This document shows positions 17,747 through 26,315 of a stretch of DNA of 56,765 nucleotides, in pieces. Each line of letters begins with the position of its first letter. Position 1 is the first letter of the stretch. The notes beneath the pieces are model-generated. The model saw only the letters and a program-made list of their open reading frames with translations, had not been told where the DNA came from and ran no database searches. Made by a program: the position numbers and the translations under genes. Source of the DNA: SBBG01 sp033717875 (lineage in GTDB: Bacteria; Pseudomonadota; Gammaproteobacteria; Ga0077554; Ga007554); contig JADDKJ010000020.1 of NCBI GenBank assembly GCA_033717875.1, positions 1-56,765 on the forward strand, given 5' to 3'.

Positions 17747-18134
17747 CGCCGGACTGACCGCGTGCGCCACCACGGGTGCCAAGAACAGCATACTGCCCAC
17801 GGGCCTCAAGCCGATGAGCGAAATTTATAAGGAGCACTTTGAACACGGCAAGGCCGGGCCGGACCAGAACCGCCCGAGCCTCCCAAAGCGCCCCTCCAGC
17901 GATGGCGATGCTGATCTGCACGGCACGCTGCGCATTGCTGGCGCCGGGCTTGATCACACGTTTGCGCGCCTCGCCAATCCCACGCTGGTGATGTACGTCT
18001 ACCCCCATCTGGCCGGCCCCTCCGGAGCGCCGGTGCCGGGTTATGCCACACGCTTTACCCTCTACGACCGGGTCGAGTATGCCGTGCCGGGGGAATTCAT
18101 GGAAGCGGAACTCACGCAAGGACCGTCTCGATGA
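17703..18134 (+). CDS. Conjugative transfer outer-membrane lipoprotein (TIGR03751, TraV/VirB7-like)
   Basis: 143 residues with a classical lipoprotein signal: lipobox LTAC with lipidated Cys21. The mature region is proline-rich at first (PSLPKRPSSD) and then carries the family segment LHTFARLANP-like (GLDHTFARLANPTLVMYVYP). Together with the TraK- and TraB-like proteins it should form the outer-membrane core. The ATG at 17703 begins the signal peptide; the preceding in-frame ATG at 17670 would bury it. Confidence 0.87.
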   Translation: MTNLRLPAIALVLISAGLTACATTGAKNSILPTGLKPMSEIYKEHFEHGKAGPDQNRPSLPKRPSSDGDADLHGTLRIAGAGLDHTFARLANPTLVMYVYPHLAGPSGAPVPGYATRFTLYDRVEYAVPGEFMEAELTQGPSR

Positions 18135-20917
18135 GCAATACCCTTTTGGCCGGGTTCCTTGGGTTGCTGAACCGCCCAGCATCCAAGGAACAAAAAACGA
18201 TGACGCCAAGCTCACTGCGTGCCGCGCGCCGCCCGGTGACCGAGAACGAGGTGCGCGCCATCTATCAGCGCCCGGACTCCTTTACCGATTTGCTGCCGTG
18301 GCGCGAATATGACAGCGGCACGCAAGCCTTCGTGCTGGAGGACGGCATCAGCGTGGGTGCCTACTTTGAATTGCAGGCCGCCGGGGCCGAGGCGCGCCCC
18401 CAGGACTGGATGCGCGCACTGCGCGACAACCTGCAAAATTCCCTGAGATCCATTCCGGAAGTCGCGGGATCGGGATCGCCGTGGGTCGTGCAATTTTATC
18501 TGCAGGATGAGCCGGAGCTGGGATTTCTGATCCCGGTATTGCGCGACTATCTGGTGCCCGCCGCGCGCGGAACCCGATTTACCGAGCATTACCTGCGCGC
18601 CCTGGATGAACATCTGCAATCCATTTCCCGACCCGGCGGACTGTTTATGGATGCCGCCACCACGGGTACGGCATGGCGTGGCCAGGTACGGCGGGTGCGC
18701 GCGGTACTGTACCGGCGCCGCAGCCGCCGCGAGGGACGCGGCGTGGCAGAGGGTGTAGCGGAACTCAATGAAGCCGCCTCACGGCTGACCCATGCCTTGC
18801 AGGCGGCGGGAGTCAGAGTGCAGCGGCGCGGCGGGCGGGAATTTTACCAGTGGATGGTGGGCTGGTTCAATCCAGGCACTCCCCTCAAGACCCTGCTGGA
18901 GCAGGCCCCTTACCCCGGCGATGCCGGCCCGGCCGGAGACGGCCCCGCCCCCTACGGCGCGGATCTGGCCGAGCGCATGCTGTTCAACCGGCCGCGCTCG
19001 GATGCCGCCACCGGAATCTGGTGGTTTGACGGCCTGCCGCATCAGGCCATGACCGTGCAAGGGCTGCGGAATGTCCCGTCGATAGGACATGTCACGGCGG
19101 AACGCACAGTGGGCGACCACACCTACGCCCTGTTTGACCGCGCCCCCGAAAACACCATCATGGCCATGACCGTCGTCATCACCCCGCAGGACGAGATGGT
19201 CGCCCACCTGGAACGCATCAAGAAGGCCGCTGTGGGGGATTCGGCGGAGGCCGAGCTGGCCCACAAGGAGGCGGAGGTGGCGCTGCGCGAGATCGCCGTG
19301 GGCAACGCCCTGTATCCCGTCGAGATGACCTGGTATCTGCGCGCCGCCGACGAGGACAGCCTGCGTTATCAGACCAGCCTGATGAAATCCAGGCTCACCA
19401 ACAACGATCTGCAGATCATCGATGAACGCGGCGACCTTCTGAATCTCGACGGCTTCGTGCGTAACCTGCCGATGGCCTATGATCCCACCCTGGAAAAATC
19501 AGCCTGGACGGCACGGCGCCGCTCGCGCCTCATGTATGCCCGCCACATCACCAATCTGCTGCCGGTATATGGCCGCTCCACCGGCACCGGAAACCCCGGC
19601 TTCGTGTTTTATTCGCGCAGCGCGGAACCCTTCACATTCGATCCTCTCAATAAGTCGGATCGCAAGAAGAACGCGCACCTGCTGTTGTTCGGGCCCACCG
19701 GCTCAGGCAAGTCGGCCACGCTGGTTTATGTGCTCATGCAAATGATGGCCGTGCACCGGCCGCGTCTGTTTATCATCGAGGCAGGCAATTCGTTCGGCCT
19801 GCTGGGCCAGCATTTCGCGGCCCAGGGGCTGACCGTCAATCAGATAAGCCTGCAACCGGGAACCGATGTCAGTCTGCCGCCCTTTGCCGGCGCTCTGCGC
19901 CTGCTCGATGCCGAAACGCTCGACGTGCAGGCCACGCTGGATGAGGATGATGCCGTAGCGCCAGCGAGTGAGGATGAGCCGGAGCGCCGCGACATGCTGG
20001 GCGAAATGGAAATCGCGGCGCGCATCATGATCACCGGCGGGGATGTGCGTGAGGACGCACGCATGACCCGTGCCGACCGCCTGGTTATCCGCAAGGCCAT
20101 CCTGGAAGCCGCGCGCACCGTGCGAGCGGCTTCCAGGGATCAGGTCATCACCGCCGACGTGGTCGCCGCCATGCGCGCCCTGGCCGACGATCAGGAGGGG
20201 GGTACCCGCCGCGATCGCGCCCTCGAGATGGCCGACGGACTGGAACTGTTTTGCGACGGGATGGCAGGAGCATTCTTCAACCGTCCCGGCACGCGCTGGC
20301 CCGCCGCCGATGTCACGATCGTGGATATGGGCATACTCGCCCGCGAAGGCTACGAGGATCTCCTCACGGTGGCATTTATCGGCCTCATGAACTCCATCAA
20401 CGATCTGGCGGAACGCCACCAGCACGATGACCGCCCCACCATCGTGACCGTCGATGAAGGCCACATCATTACCACCAATCCCCTCTTGTCGCCGTTCGTG
20501 GTCAAGATCACCAAGATGTGGCGCAAGCTCGGCACCTGGTTGTGGCTGGCCACCCAGAATCTGGAAGATTTTCCCGATAGCGCCAAAAAGATGCTCAACA
20601 TGATGGAGTGGTGGCTGTGCCTGACCATGCCCAAGGAAGAGGTGGAGCAGATTTCCCGTTTCAAAAGCCTGACGGAAGAACAGCGATCATTGTTGCTGGC
20701 GGCACGCAAGGAGCCGGGGAAATACACCGAGGGCGTGGTGCTGTCCGACCAATTGAAAGCACTGTTCCGGGTGGTGCCGCCGCCGCTGTGTCTGGCGCTG
20801 GCCATGACCGAAAAACACGAAAAGGCCGAGCGCGGACAGATCATGAAAGAGCGCGGCTGCACCGAACTGGAAGCGGCCTATGCCGTCGCCGAGCGTATCG
20901 CCAGGAGCCGCTCATGA
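18131..20917 (+). CDS. traC: Conjugation ATPase TraC/VirB4 (TIGR03744)
   Basis: 928 residues. An N-terminal TraC-type domain is followed by a RecA-like ATPase core: Walker A GPTGSGKS at 521-528, Walker B IVTVDEGH (Asp775-Glu776) and the C-terminal LWLATQNLEDFPDSAKKML segment. It supplies energy for pilus biogenesis at the inner membrane. Acidic insert at about 600-620 (LDEDDAVAPASEDEPERRD). ATGA overlaps at both ends keep it in the same translational unit as its neighbours. Confidence 0.93.
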   Translation: MSNTLLAGFLGLLNRPASKEQKTMTPSSLRAARRPVTENEVRAIYQRPDSFTDLLPWREYDSGTQAFVLEDGISVGAYFELQAAGAEARPQDWMRALRDNLQNSLRSIPEVAGSGSPWVVQFYLQDEPELGFLIPVLRDYLVPAARGTRFTEHYLRALDEHLQSISRPGGLFMDAATTGTAWRGQVRRVRAVLYRRRSRREGRGVAEGVAELNEAASRLTHALQAAGVRVQRRGGREFYQWMVGWFNPGTPLKTLLEQAPYPGDAGPAGDGPAPYGADLAERMLFNRPRSDAATGIWWFDGLPHQAMTVQGLRNVPSIGHVTAERTVGDHTYALFDRAPENTIMAMTVVITPQDEMVAHLERIKKAAVGDSAEAELAHKEAEVALREIAVGNALYPVEMTWYLRAADEDSLRYQTSLMKSRLTNNDLQIIDERGDLLNLDGFVRNLPMAYDPTLEKSAWTARRRSRLMYARHITNLLPVYGRSTGTGNPGFVFYSRSAEPFTFDPLNKSDRKKNAHLLLFGPTGSGKSATLVYVLMQMMAVHRPRLFIIEAGNSFGLLGQHFAAQGLTVNQISLQPGTDVSLPPFAGALRLLDAETLDVQATLDEDDAVAPASEDEPERRDMLGEMEIAARIMITGGDVREDARMTRADRLVIRKAILEAARTVRAASRDQVITADVVAAMRALADDQEGGTRRDRALEMADGLELFCDGMAGAFFNRPGTRWPAADVTIVDMGILAREGYEDLLTVAFIGLMNSINDLAERHQHDDRPTIVTVDEGHIITTNPLLSPFVVKITKMWRKLGTWLWLATQNLEDFPDSAKKMLNMMEWWLCLTMPKEEVEQISRFKSLTEEQRSLLLAARKEPGKYTEGVVLSDQLKALFRVVPPPLCLALAMTEKHEKAERGQIMKERGCTELEAAYAVAERIARSRS

Positions 20918-21378
20918 ACGTGAAACGGATCGGGCTGTTCTTGCTGGGGGTGCTGGCGTTGCCGGCATCCGGTCTGGCGGATCGCGCCGTGCCGCAAAAA
21001 ATGGAGGTTTTCACCAACAGCGCCCTCCCCGTCACAGGCCTTGAACAGACCGCGCGCCTCATCACGGGTGAACGGCTGAAGATCTTCGATCTGGACGCGG
21101 TAGCGGCGCTGGAGCACGAGATCAGCGTGGGATTGCCCGCGAATCAGACCGAGGCCAAACGCATGGCTGAGCAGCGGTTTGGCACCCTGGGACCTGATCT
21201 TGCGGTGCGTTTCGCCCGCGCTTACCAGGGCGTGATACAGGCCAAGCGCTACGGGCTGACGATGTATCCAGCAGTGGTTTTCGATGGTGGTCAAAGTGTT
21301 GTATACGGCGAAACCGACCTGACAGCCGCACTCGAACAGTATCAGGCATGGAAGGCACAACGGGGGAATACGCCATGA
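20914..21378 (+). CDS. ICE exported protein DUF1525 / TIGR03757 (TrbC-like)
   Basis: 154 residues with signal peptide (1-22). A thioredoxin-like fold without the CxxC pair is suggested by the start MEVFTNSALPV, the segment RFARAYQGVIQAKRYGLTMYP and the following AVVFDGGQSVVYG. Proteins of this family (related to F TrbC/TraW C-terminal region) sit between TraC and the TraU-like gene, as here, and act in pilus assembly in the periplasm. ATGA overlaps both sides. Confidence 0.85.
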   Translation: MNVKRIGLFLLGVLALPASGLADRAVPQKMEVFTNSALPVTGLEQTARLITGERLKIFDLDAVAALEHEISVGLPANQTEAKRMAEQRFGTLGPDLAVRFARAYQGVIQAKRYGLTMYPAVVFDGGQSVVYGETDLTAALEQYQAWKAQRGNTP

Positions 21379-22727
21379 GACATCGCCTTCGCTCGCGTCT
21401 TGCGGCCGTTTCCCTGTTGGCAGGCCTGTGGGGAGCGCCCCCATCACAGGCCGCCGTCATCCCGCTGGATCCGCCTCCCCTCACCCTGTTGGGAGTGGCA
21501 TCCGCGATTGCCAGCCCGGACTGCCTCGAATACTGTTTTACCGGGCTGTGTGTCTTTGTACACTGCACCCTGACTCCACCCAGCTGCACCATCAGAACCT
21601 CACCCAAAGTCGAACACTACAACCCCGACCTGGTGGTCAGCGCTTACAATCTGGAAGCCGACGGCGCCTCAGGGAATCCCTGGACCGAAGTGCGCGCCAG
21701 CCTGGGGTTGGCGACCAAAACCGTGGCCGCCACCCTGCTGGGAACCCTGACGGGCGTCGTGCCCGGCAGTGGCAGCGCCACCTTAAGTCCCGGGAGAACT
21801 GTCGATTTACGCCACAAGGAAGTGGATGTCATTGGCCATCCGCTCGCCAAACTGGGCAGTCTGGCCGCTACCAGCGGAAGCGCGGGGGGGGCGAGCACAA
21901 CCCCGCCAGGGAGTCCCGCCTCGCTGGGGTCGCAGTCGCTGAGCGATATCAGCAGTGGTGCCAGCTCGGTCGCATCGGTCTCCAGCACCGTTTCAACGGC
22001 GGCCAGCTGGGGATCCATCGTCAGCCCGGTGGCGGGCCAGATCGCCTCCGCTGCCAACACCGTGTTCAGTGCCGCCTCCACGCTGAGTACCCTGGCCAAC
22101 ACCGCCTCCACACTCTCCACGCTGTCCAGTGCGGCGGGGGTCGTCAGCGGGGTGTTCGGAGGCGCGGGCATCCGTTTTTTCTGCACTTCCGAAGCCACGC
22201 CCTTCATGCCGTATTACCTTTCCGCGGTGGATCCTATTGCCTGGCGTTTCAATATTCCCGAGATGCTCTATCCCGCCGCCCTGGTGCCGGGGCTGCGGGA
22301 GATCGGCAAACCGCCGTTTCTGGTACCGCCCGGCCATACCTGGGGCCACGTCTACCCGCGCAGCGGTGCGGTAGCCCAAGGTGACGACCGCAAGGCGGCG
22401 GCCGTCGCCGCGCAGCGTGCGGTGGATGTCGTCACCCGCCGCCGGCAGCCACATGTCTATCTGCCGCTCACAGGCCCCACGGGCAATGGCGTCTGGTCGC
22501 CGGGCGGGGTTCTGGAAAATACCGATAACCATAAATGGCAAATGCTGTACCCCGCCGCATCCACGAGTTGCACGCGATTTGGTTCTACACCGGGTTGGCC
22601 CACCGCTGAGTGGACAGAAAGGAAGGGTAATTACGCGTGGATACTGTGGCGTAAGTACGGCTGCTGCATGTCCCGTCTCGGCGTTTTCGTCGGCAGCATC
22701 AGCGTCCCCAGAATCTGTTTGACATGA
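21375..22727 (+). CDS. ICE protein TIGR03756 (TraU-like), cysteine-rich, exported
   Basis: 450 residues with signal peptide (about 1-26). Paired cysteines cluster near the N-terminus (CLEYCFTGLCVFVHC, then TPPSC) and at the C-terminus (KYGCCM), typical of TraU-type periplasmic proteins that depend on disulfide exchange. The middle (about 165-255) is an unusual low-complexity Ser/Ala/Thr run that looks expanded relative to the conserved ends. Also conserved is the block PYYLSAVDPIAWRFNIPEML. Confidence 0.85.
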   Translation: MRHRLRSRLAAVSLLAGLWGAPPSQAAVIPLDPPPLTLLGVASAIASPDCLEYCFTGLCVFVHCTLTPPSCTIRTSPKVEHYNPDLVVSAYNLEADGASGNPWTEVRASLGLATKTVAATLLGTLTGVVPGSGSATLSPGRTVDLRHKEVDVIGHPLAKLGSLAATSGSAGGASTTPPGSPASLGSQSLSDISSGASSVASVSSTVSTAASWGSIVSPVAGQIASAANTVFSAASTLSTLANTASTLSTLSSAAGVVSGVFGGAGIRFFCTSEATPFMPYYLSAVDPIAWRFNIPEMLYPAALVPGLREIGKPPFLVPPGHTWGHVYPRSGAVAQGDDRKAAAVAAQRAVDVVTRRRQPHVYLPLTGPTGNGVWSPGGVLENTDNHKWQMLYPAASTSCTRFGSTPGWPTAEWTERKGNYAWILWRKYGCCMSRLGVFVGSISVPRICLT

Positions 22728-22741
22728 GAGGTGGGTTTCAG

Positions 22742-24130
22742 ATGACACTTAAACCGTTTACACCAACACATCGCAGCCCGGCGATCCGACCGCTGACGGC
22801 GCCCGTCGCGGCACTCTGCCTCTTGTGGGGCTCCAACGCCTGCGCCCTCACCGCCGGACCCGCCGAAGACTCCTTGTTTTACTACCGGATCGGCGGAGCC
22901 GCGCCCATCACATCCGCCCCCAACCCGGCGGTGGTGACCGCCCCGCTCTCTCTGAGAGCCGGGCTGAATTACAGTTGCGGAAAATTCGACCCGACACTTG
23001 GTATTGTAAACGCCCTGAATCCGTCACGGCTGGCCGCTACACTGCAGGATACCGCCCTGGGTGCTGCCACGGCTGCGGCAGGAGCACTCCCGTTATATGT
23101 CCTGAAACGCGCCAACCCCGACCTCTATCAACTGCTCCAGGACGCCTTGCTCGCCGCCAAAGGTGTGATCAGTCTGGCGACCAAATCCTGCGAGCAGATG
23201 GAGGCCCAGGTGCGTGCGGGCAAGAATCCCTATGACGACTGGGCCACGCTGGCGATTGGTGATTCATGGAAAAGGAAAATGGGCACGGGCGGCTTTGGCA
23301 GCAGTACCACGGATGTCGCCCAGGCTCAGGAGGATATCAACAACGAAGATGGCAAGAATGGCGTTGATTGGATCAACGGAGCACCGGCGGGGGGCGTGGG
23401 TCAAGCGCCGATCCGCCCGATCGCCGACACCACGCAGGCCGGCTACAACCTCAGTCTGAACCGGTCGGTAACGGCCACCTCGCCGGCGACTGGCGCGGCC
23501 GCTGCAACACCCCTGGCGCAGCTCTGGAGTTCGCCCGCACAGGCACGCGCCTGGCTGATCAAGGTGGTCGGCGACATCGAGACCACCACGTATACCGGGG
23601 GACCCCGCAATAGCACCCCCGGGCAGGGTCTGGCGCCGGAAATGGACGCCACGACCGCGACGGTGCGCACCGATCTGGCCAACCTCGTTTCGGGCGCCAC
23701 CTCGCCCACCCTCGTCAACCTGGAAACTGTCAGTGCGCCCGGCATGGCCATCACGCGCCAAGTCGTCGAAGCGATTCGCGCCCTGTCGCCGTCCGACCGC
23801 GGCATCGCCGTTTCTCGCCTGGCAGGAGAAATCGCCATGGCCAAGACCATGGAAAAAGCCCTCCTGGCCCGCCGGCTGCTCTTGACCGGACGCATGGAAC
23901 CCAATATCGCCAAAGTGGACACGGCGCAGCAGTCCATCAACCGCGCCGTCACCGAACTGGACCGCGCCATCGAGGACCTGCTGTTCGAAAGCCGGGTGCG
24001 CCAGGAGATCGTCTCGGGCACGGTGCGCGAAGTGCTGAACTACGATAGCGCCCGCAAGCGCCGCGCCCTGCAGGCGGGCGGCGTCGCGCCGGTCGACCCC
24101 CATCCGCTGGTCGGCGGGGCCGTGAGATGA
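22742..24130 (+). CDS. ICE protein TIGR03755 (exported)
   Basis: 462 residues with signal (about 1-40, LCLLWGSNACA). Recognisable blocks are YYRIGGAAPITSAPNPAV, LNYSCGKFDP, KSCEQMEAQVRAGKNPYDDW, and a long C-terminal helical region (TMEKALLARRLLLTGRMEPN). It follows the TraU-like gene as in related operons. ATG 22742 has a GAGGTG Shine-Dalgarno; an ATG at 22724 in an ATGA overlap is the alternative. The function in pilus assembly or mating-pair stabilisation is not known. Confidence 0.82.
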   Translation: MTLKPFTPTHRSPAIRPLTAPVAALCLLWGSNACALTAGPAEDSLFYYRIGGAAPITSAPNPAVVTAPLSLRAGLNYSCGKFDPTLGIVNALNPSRLAATLQDTALGAATAAAGALPLYVLKRANPDLYQLLQDALLAAKGVISLATKSCEQMEAQVRAGKNPYDDWATLAIGDSWKRKMGTGGFGSSTTDVAQAQEDINNEDGKNGVDWINGAPAGGVGQAPIRPIADTTQAGYNLSLNRSVTATSPATGAAAATPLAQLWSSPAQARAWLIKVVGDIETTTYTGGPRNSTPGQGLAPEMDATTATVRTDLANLVSGATSPTLVNLETVSAPGMAITRQVVEAIRALSPSDRGIAVSRLAGEIAMAKTMEKALLARRLLLTGRMEPNIAKVDTAQQSINRAVTELDRAIEDLLFESRVRQEIVSGTVREVLNYDSARKRRALQAGGVAPVDPHPLVGGAVR

Positions 24131-24156
24131 ACGTGATAAATCTGAGGAGGCCCACC

Positions 24157-24423
24157 ATGGAAGCACCCGTATTTCAACACCGGCGTGTCCGCAAGGACAT
24201 CAGGGTCAAAATCACGATCCCCAATGAGCTTCATGACAGCATCCAGGTCATCAAGGCACGCCTGGCTGCGAGCGCGCCGTATCTCACCTTCAACCTTGCC
24301 GCGATCGCGCGCGATGCCGTGGAGGAGGCTGTCCGGCGCGCGCAACAGGAACTCGACCGGATGGAACGTCAGGCAATCGCACTGACACCCGAATCGATGG
24401 CCGCACGGGAAGAACCATATTGA
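24157..24423 (+). CDS. Small protein, possible ribbon-helix-helix
   Basis: 88 residues, starting from an ATG with a strong GAGGAGG site; an ATG at 24127 overlapping the previous stop is possible. The segment IRVKITIPNELHDSIQVIKA followed by helices ending EAVRRAQQELDRME has the beta-helix-helix look of RHH DNA-binding proteins, but the family is not certain. It may regulate the operon or the next gene, with which it overlaps by 4 bases. Confidence 0.55.
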   Translation: MEAPVFQHRRVRKDIRVKITIPNELHDSIQVIKARLAASAPYLTFNLAAIARDAVEEAVRRAQQELDRMERQAIALTPESMAAREEPY

Positions 24424-24884
24424 ACACCAGCACCGCCACGCGTCCATCGGCACTGTACGGTTTTCGTGACCGGTGGGGGCATTCGCGCGCATTGTCCAGG
24501 TTGGTCAAGGCGATCGAGGCGTTTGATCGATTCACGCCGCAGACCGAGCATATGTGCCTGACGATCGAGTTGCCGTCAGCTTTTTTCCGTTACGCCATGA
24601 CGGAATGCATGCCGTACCGCGATTGGGGCGTGCTTCGGGCCACGCTCGATTATGGATGCCATCGCATCGAAATCAAGATCAACGTGGCCGAGCAGTCTCA
24701 TATTACCTACGATATAAAAGCCACCCGTTATCTCGTCGATGAAGGTGAGGGTTATGCGTGGTATCGGTTGGAGCAGTCGGCTCCTCTTCGATTATCGCTG
24801 GCCGATGCGCAACGGTTCGTCATCTTCCTGATGAATCACTTTCTTTGCTTCGACCTGACAATAACGACGAGGCTGTCCAAATGA
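24420..24884 (+). CDS. Uncharacterised protein
   Basis: 154 residues, apparent TTG start overlapping the previous stop. Soluble; contains FDRFTPQTEHMCLTIELPSA and AWYRLEQSAPLRLSLADAQR. No recognised domain. Its last ~49 bases overlap the oppositely oriented gene ending at 24836. It lies in the variable slot between the TIGR03755 and TraG genes, so it is probably ICE cargo or a regulator rather than a structural transfer protein. Confidence 0.55.
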   Translation: MNTSTATRPSALYGFRDRWGHSRALSRLVKAIEAFDRFTPQTEHMCLTIELPSAFFRYAMTECMPYRDWGVLRATLDYGCHRIEIKINVAEQSHITYDIKATRYLVDEGEGYAWYRLEQSAPLRLSLADAQRFVIFLMNHFLCFDLTITTRLSK

Positions 24885-25798
24885 TCAATCTGGGCATTGA
24901 GCCATCCCGGTTTCTCGGCCCGTATCAGATTGCCGAAGAAGTAACAGGCGGCGTAGTGGGCTTTTTCTTCGGCAGATTCGAGCAATTCGATCAGATGGAC
25001 ACGGTGCCTGTATGTAGAAAGCCTCTCTCCAGTCAGGTAAATCGAAACACGTTTTTCATGTCCATCCCAGGTAGCCTTGTCGAAAAAGGTGATGGCAAAA
25101 TTGTTGCCATATTTTCGAACAGTTGCGTTGCCAAAAAAAATACGCGGCATTATCTGTGGAGCGGCCCAACTAACCCGTTTGAATGCCTGAGAAAAGCGCA
25201 ACTTACCGACCCCAACAATCTCCAATACAGAAGTTTTGCGCATGACCACATCCATCTGTTCATATGCACTAACTACCTTCTGCAGAAACGACGATTTTGT
25301 GAGCGATTTGCGCAACGCTTGTTTGATCATCCTGATCCGCTCGCCCTTCGAAGCAGTCTTCACGCGAACATTGGTGACGGCAATACTATCTCTGACAGTG
25401 TTGACATCTTCATCAGCATCGAATTTTGGATCGAAAACATCCACCCAGTCGGTCGCCTTCAGATTACGGATTCGTATCGATTCCTCACTCTCAGGTTCGG
25501 CATCAATCTCCTTCTGCAGTGCTTGAATCGCCTCTTCAAGCTCAACCCATTCACAATTCGGCAAATGCGGTGTACGCGGATTTTCCCGAAAATGGGGCGC
25601 AACGTATTTTTCCGTGTCTTCGACGAGCCGGTCGTATGCAACACCCGTCACCTTGACTTTTACTTGCCAGCAATCCGGGTCAGAACAAAGAAAATTCAGG
25701 CGACTTCTTGGTGGCATCTGTGTAAAGAATGCCTCTTGTGCCTGAATAATATCGACTACCTTTTTCAGTTCAATGCAATACGCCCGCTCAATTCGCAT
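24836..25798 (-). CDS. Uncharacterised cargo protein with possible Zn site
   Basis: 320 residues. An N-terminal part (to ~90) carries CSDPDC and a later HLPNC pair that could bind zinc; an acidic central stretch (LQKEIDAEPESEESIRIRNL) leads to a C-terminal domain with RIFFGNATVRKYGNNFAITF. I do not recognise the family. The ATG at 25798 has a GGAGGG site. It is the only minus-strand gene inside the plus-strand transfer operon and is visibly less GC-rich than its neighbours, which suggests later acquisition. Confidence 0.65.
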   Translation of the reverse strand: MRIERAYCIELKKVVDIIQAQEAFFTQMPPRSRLNFLCSDPDCWQVKVKVTGVAYDRLVEDTEKYVAPHFRENPRTPHLPNCEWVELEEAIQALQKEIDAEPESEESIRIRNLKATDWVDVFDPKFDADEDVNTVRDSIAVTNVRVKTASKGERIRMIKQALRKSLTKSSFLQKVVSAYEQMDVVMRKTSVLEIVGVGKLRFSQAFKRVSWAAPQIMPRIFFGNATVRKYGNNFAITFFDKATWDGHEKRVSIYLTGERLSTYRHRVHLIELLESAEEKAHYAACYFFGNLIRAEKPGWLNAQIDHLDSLVVIVRSKQRK

Positions 25799-25894
25799 CT
25801 TCACCCTCCATCGCTCTTGCTGGTCACCAGGAACGCACATGAGGATAACACACGGCTACCATCGCTTTAGGCCTGCTCCAGCAAGGACATTTGA

Positions 25895-26305
25895 ATGACA
25901 GAACGCCTGGACACCGACCCCGCTGACACAGCAGCCAACAGCGCCCCGCCAAAACGGAACCGCCGACGCCACCTGCTGCGCCTGGCGCTGCTGGGGATGG
26001 TGTTTCTGGTCATCAGCGCGCTCATCGGCGCGGCCCTGTGGACATGGATCGGTGCGTCAGGAATGAACACAGTCGATGCGCACCTGCACGCCGCCAAACC
26101 CTGGTTCATGCTATGGCGTGTTGCGCTTTTTGCATTAGTGATCGGCTTCTGGCCGCAGTGGACAAACTGGCTGGCCAAGCGTCGGCGCTGGCCGCCAGAG
26201 CGTCGCCAGGCTTTACTTGGATTGCGCTGGCGGGTCGCGGCGTGGTGGGTCGTACTGGAATTACTGCTCGTGCAGAATCTGCTTGGGCGAGCACTCGGAT
26301 ACTAA
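25895..26305 (+). CDS. Small ICE membrane protein preceding TraG
   Basis: 136 residues with a basic cytoplasmic N-terminus (KRNRRRHLLRL) and at least three hydrophobic segments (about 30-55, 70-85 and 110-130). It is 10 bases upstream of the TraG-like gene and on the same strand, the usual place for a small accessory membrane protein in this ICE class. Function unknown; a mating-pair or exclusion role would be only a guess. Confidence 0.65.
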   Translation: MTERLDTDPADTAANSAPPKRNRRRHLLRLALLGMVFLVISALIGAALWTWIGASGMNTVDAHLHAAKPWFMLWRVALFALVIGFWPQWTNWLAKRRRWPPERRQALLGLRWRVAAWWVVLELLLVQNLLGRALGY

Positions 26306-26315
26306 GGGGCAATCT

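Noticed and set aside
16904..17809. 301-codon minus-strand open frame opposite the TraB-like gene
   Set aside because: Antisense of a conserved transfer gene, no family features.
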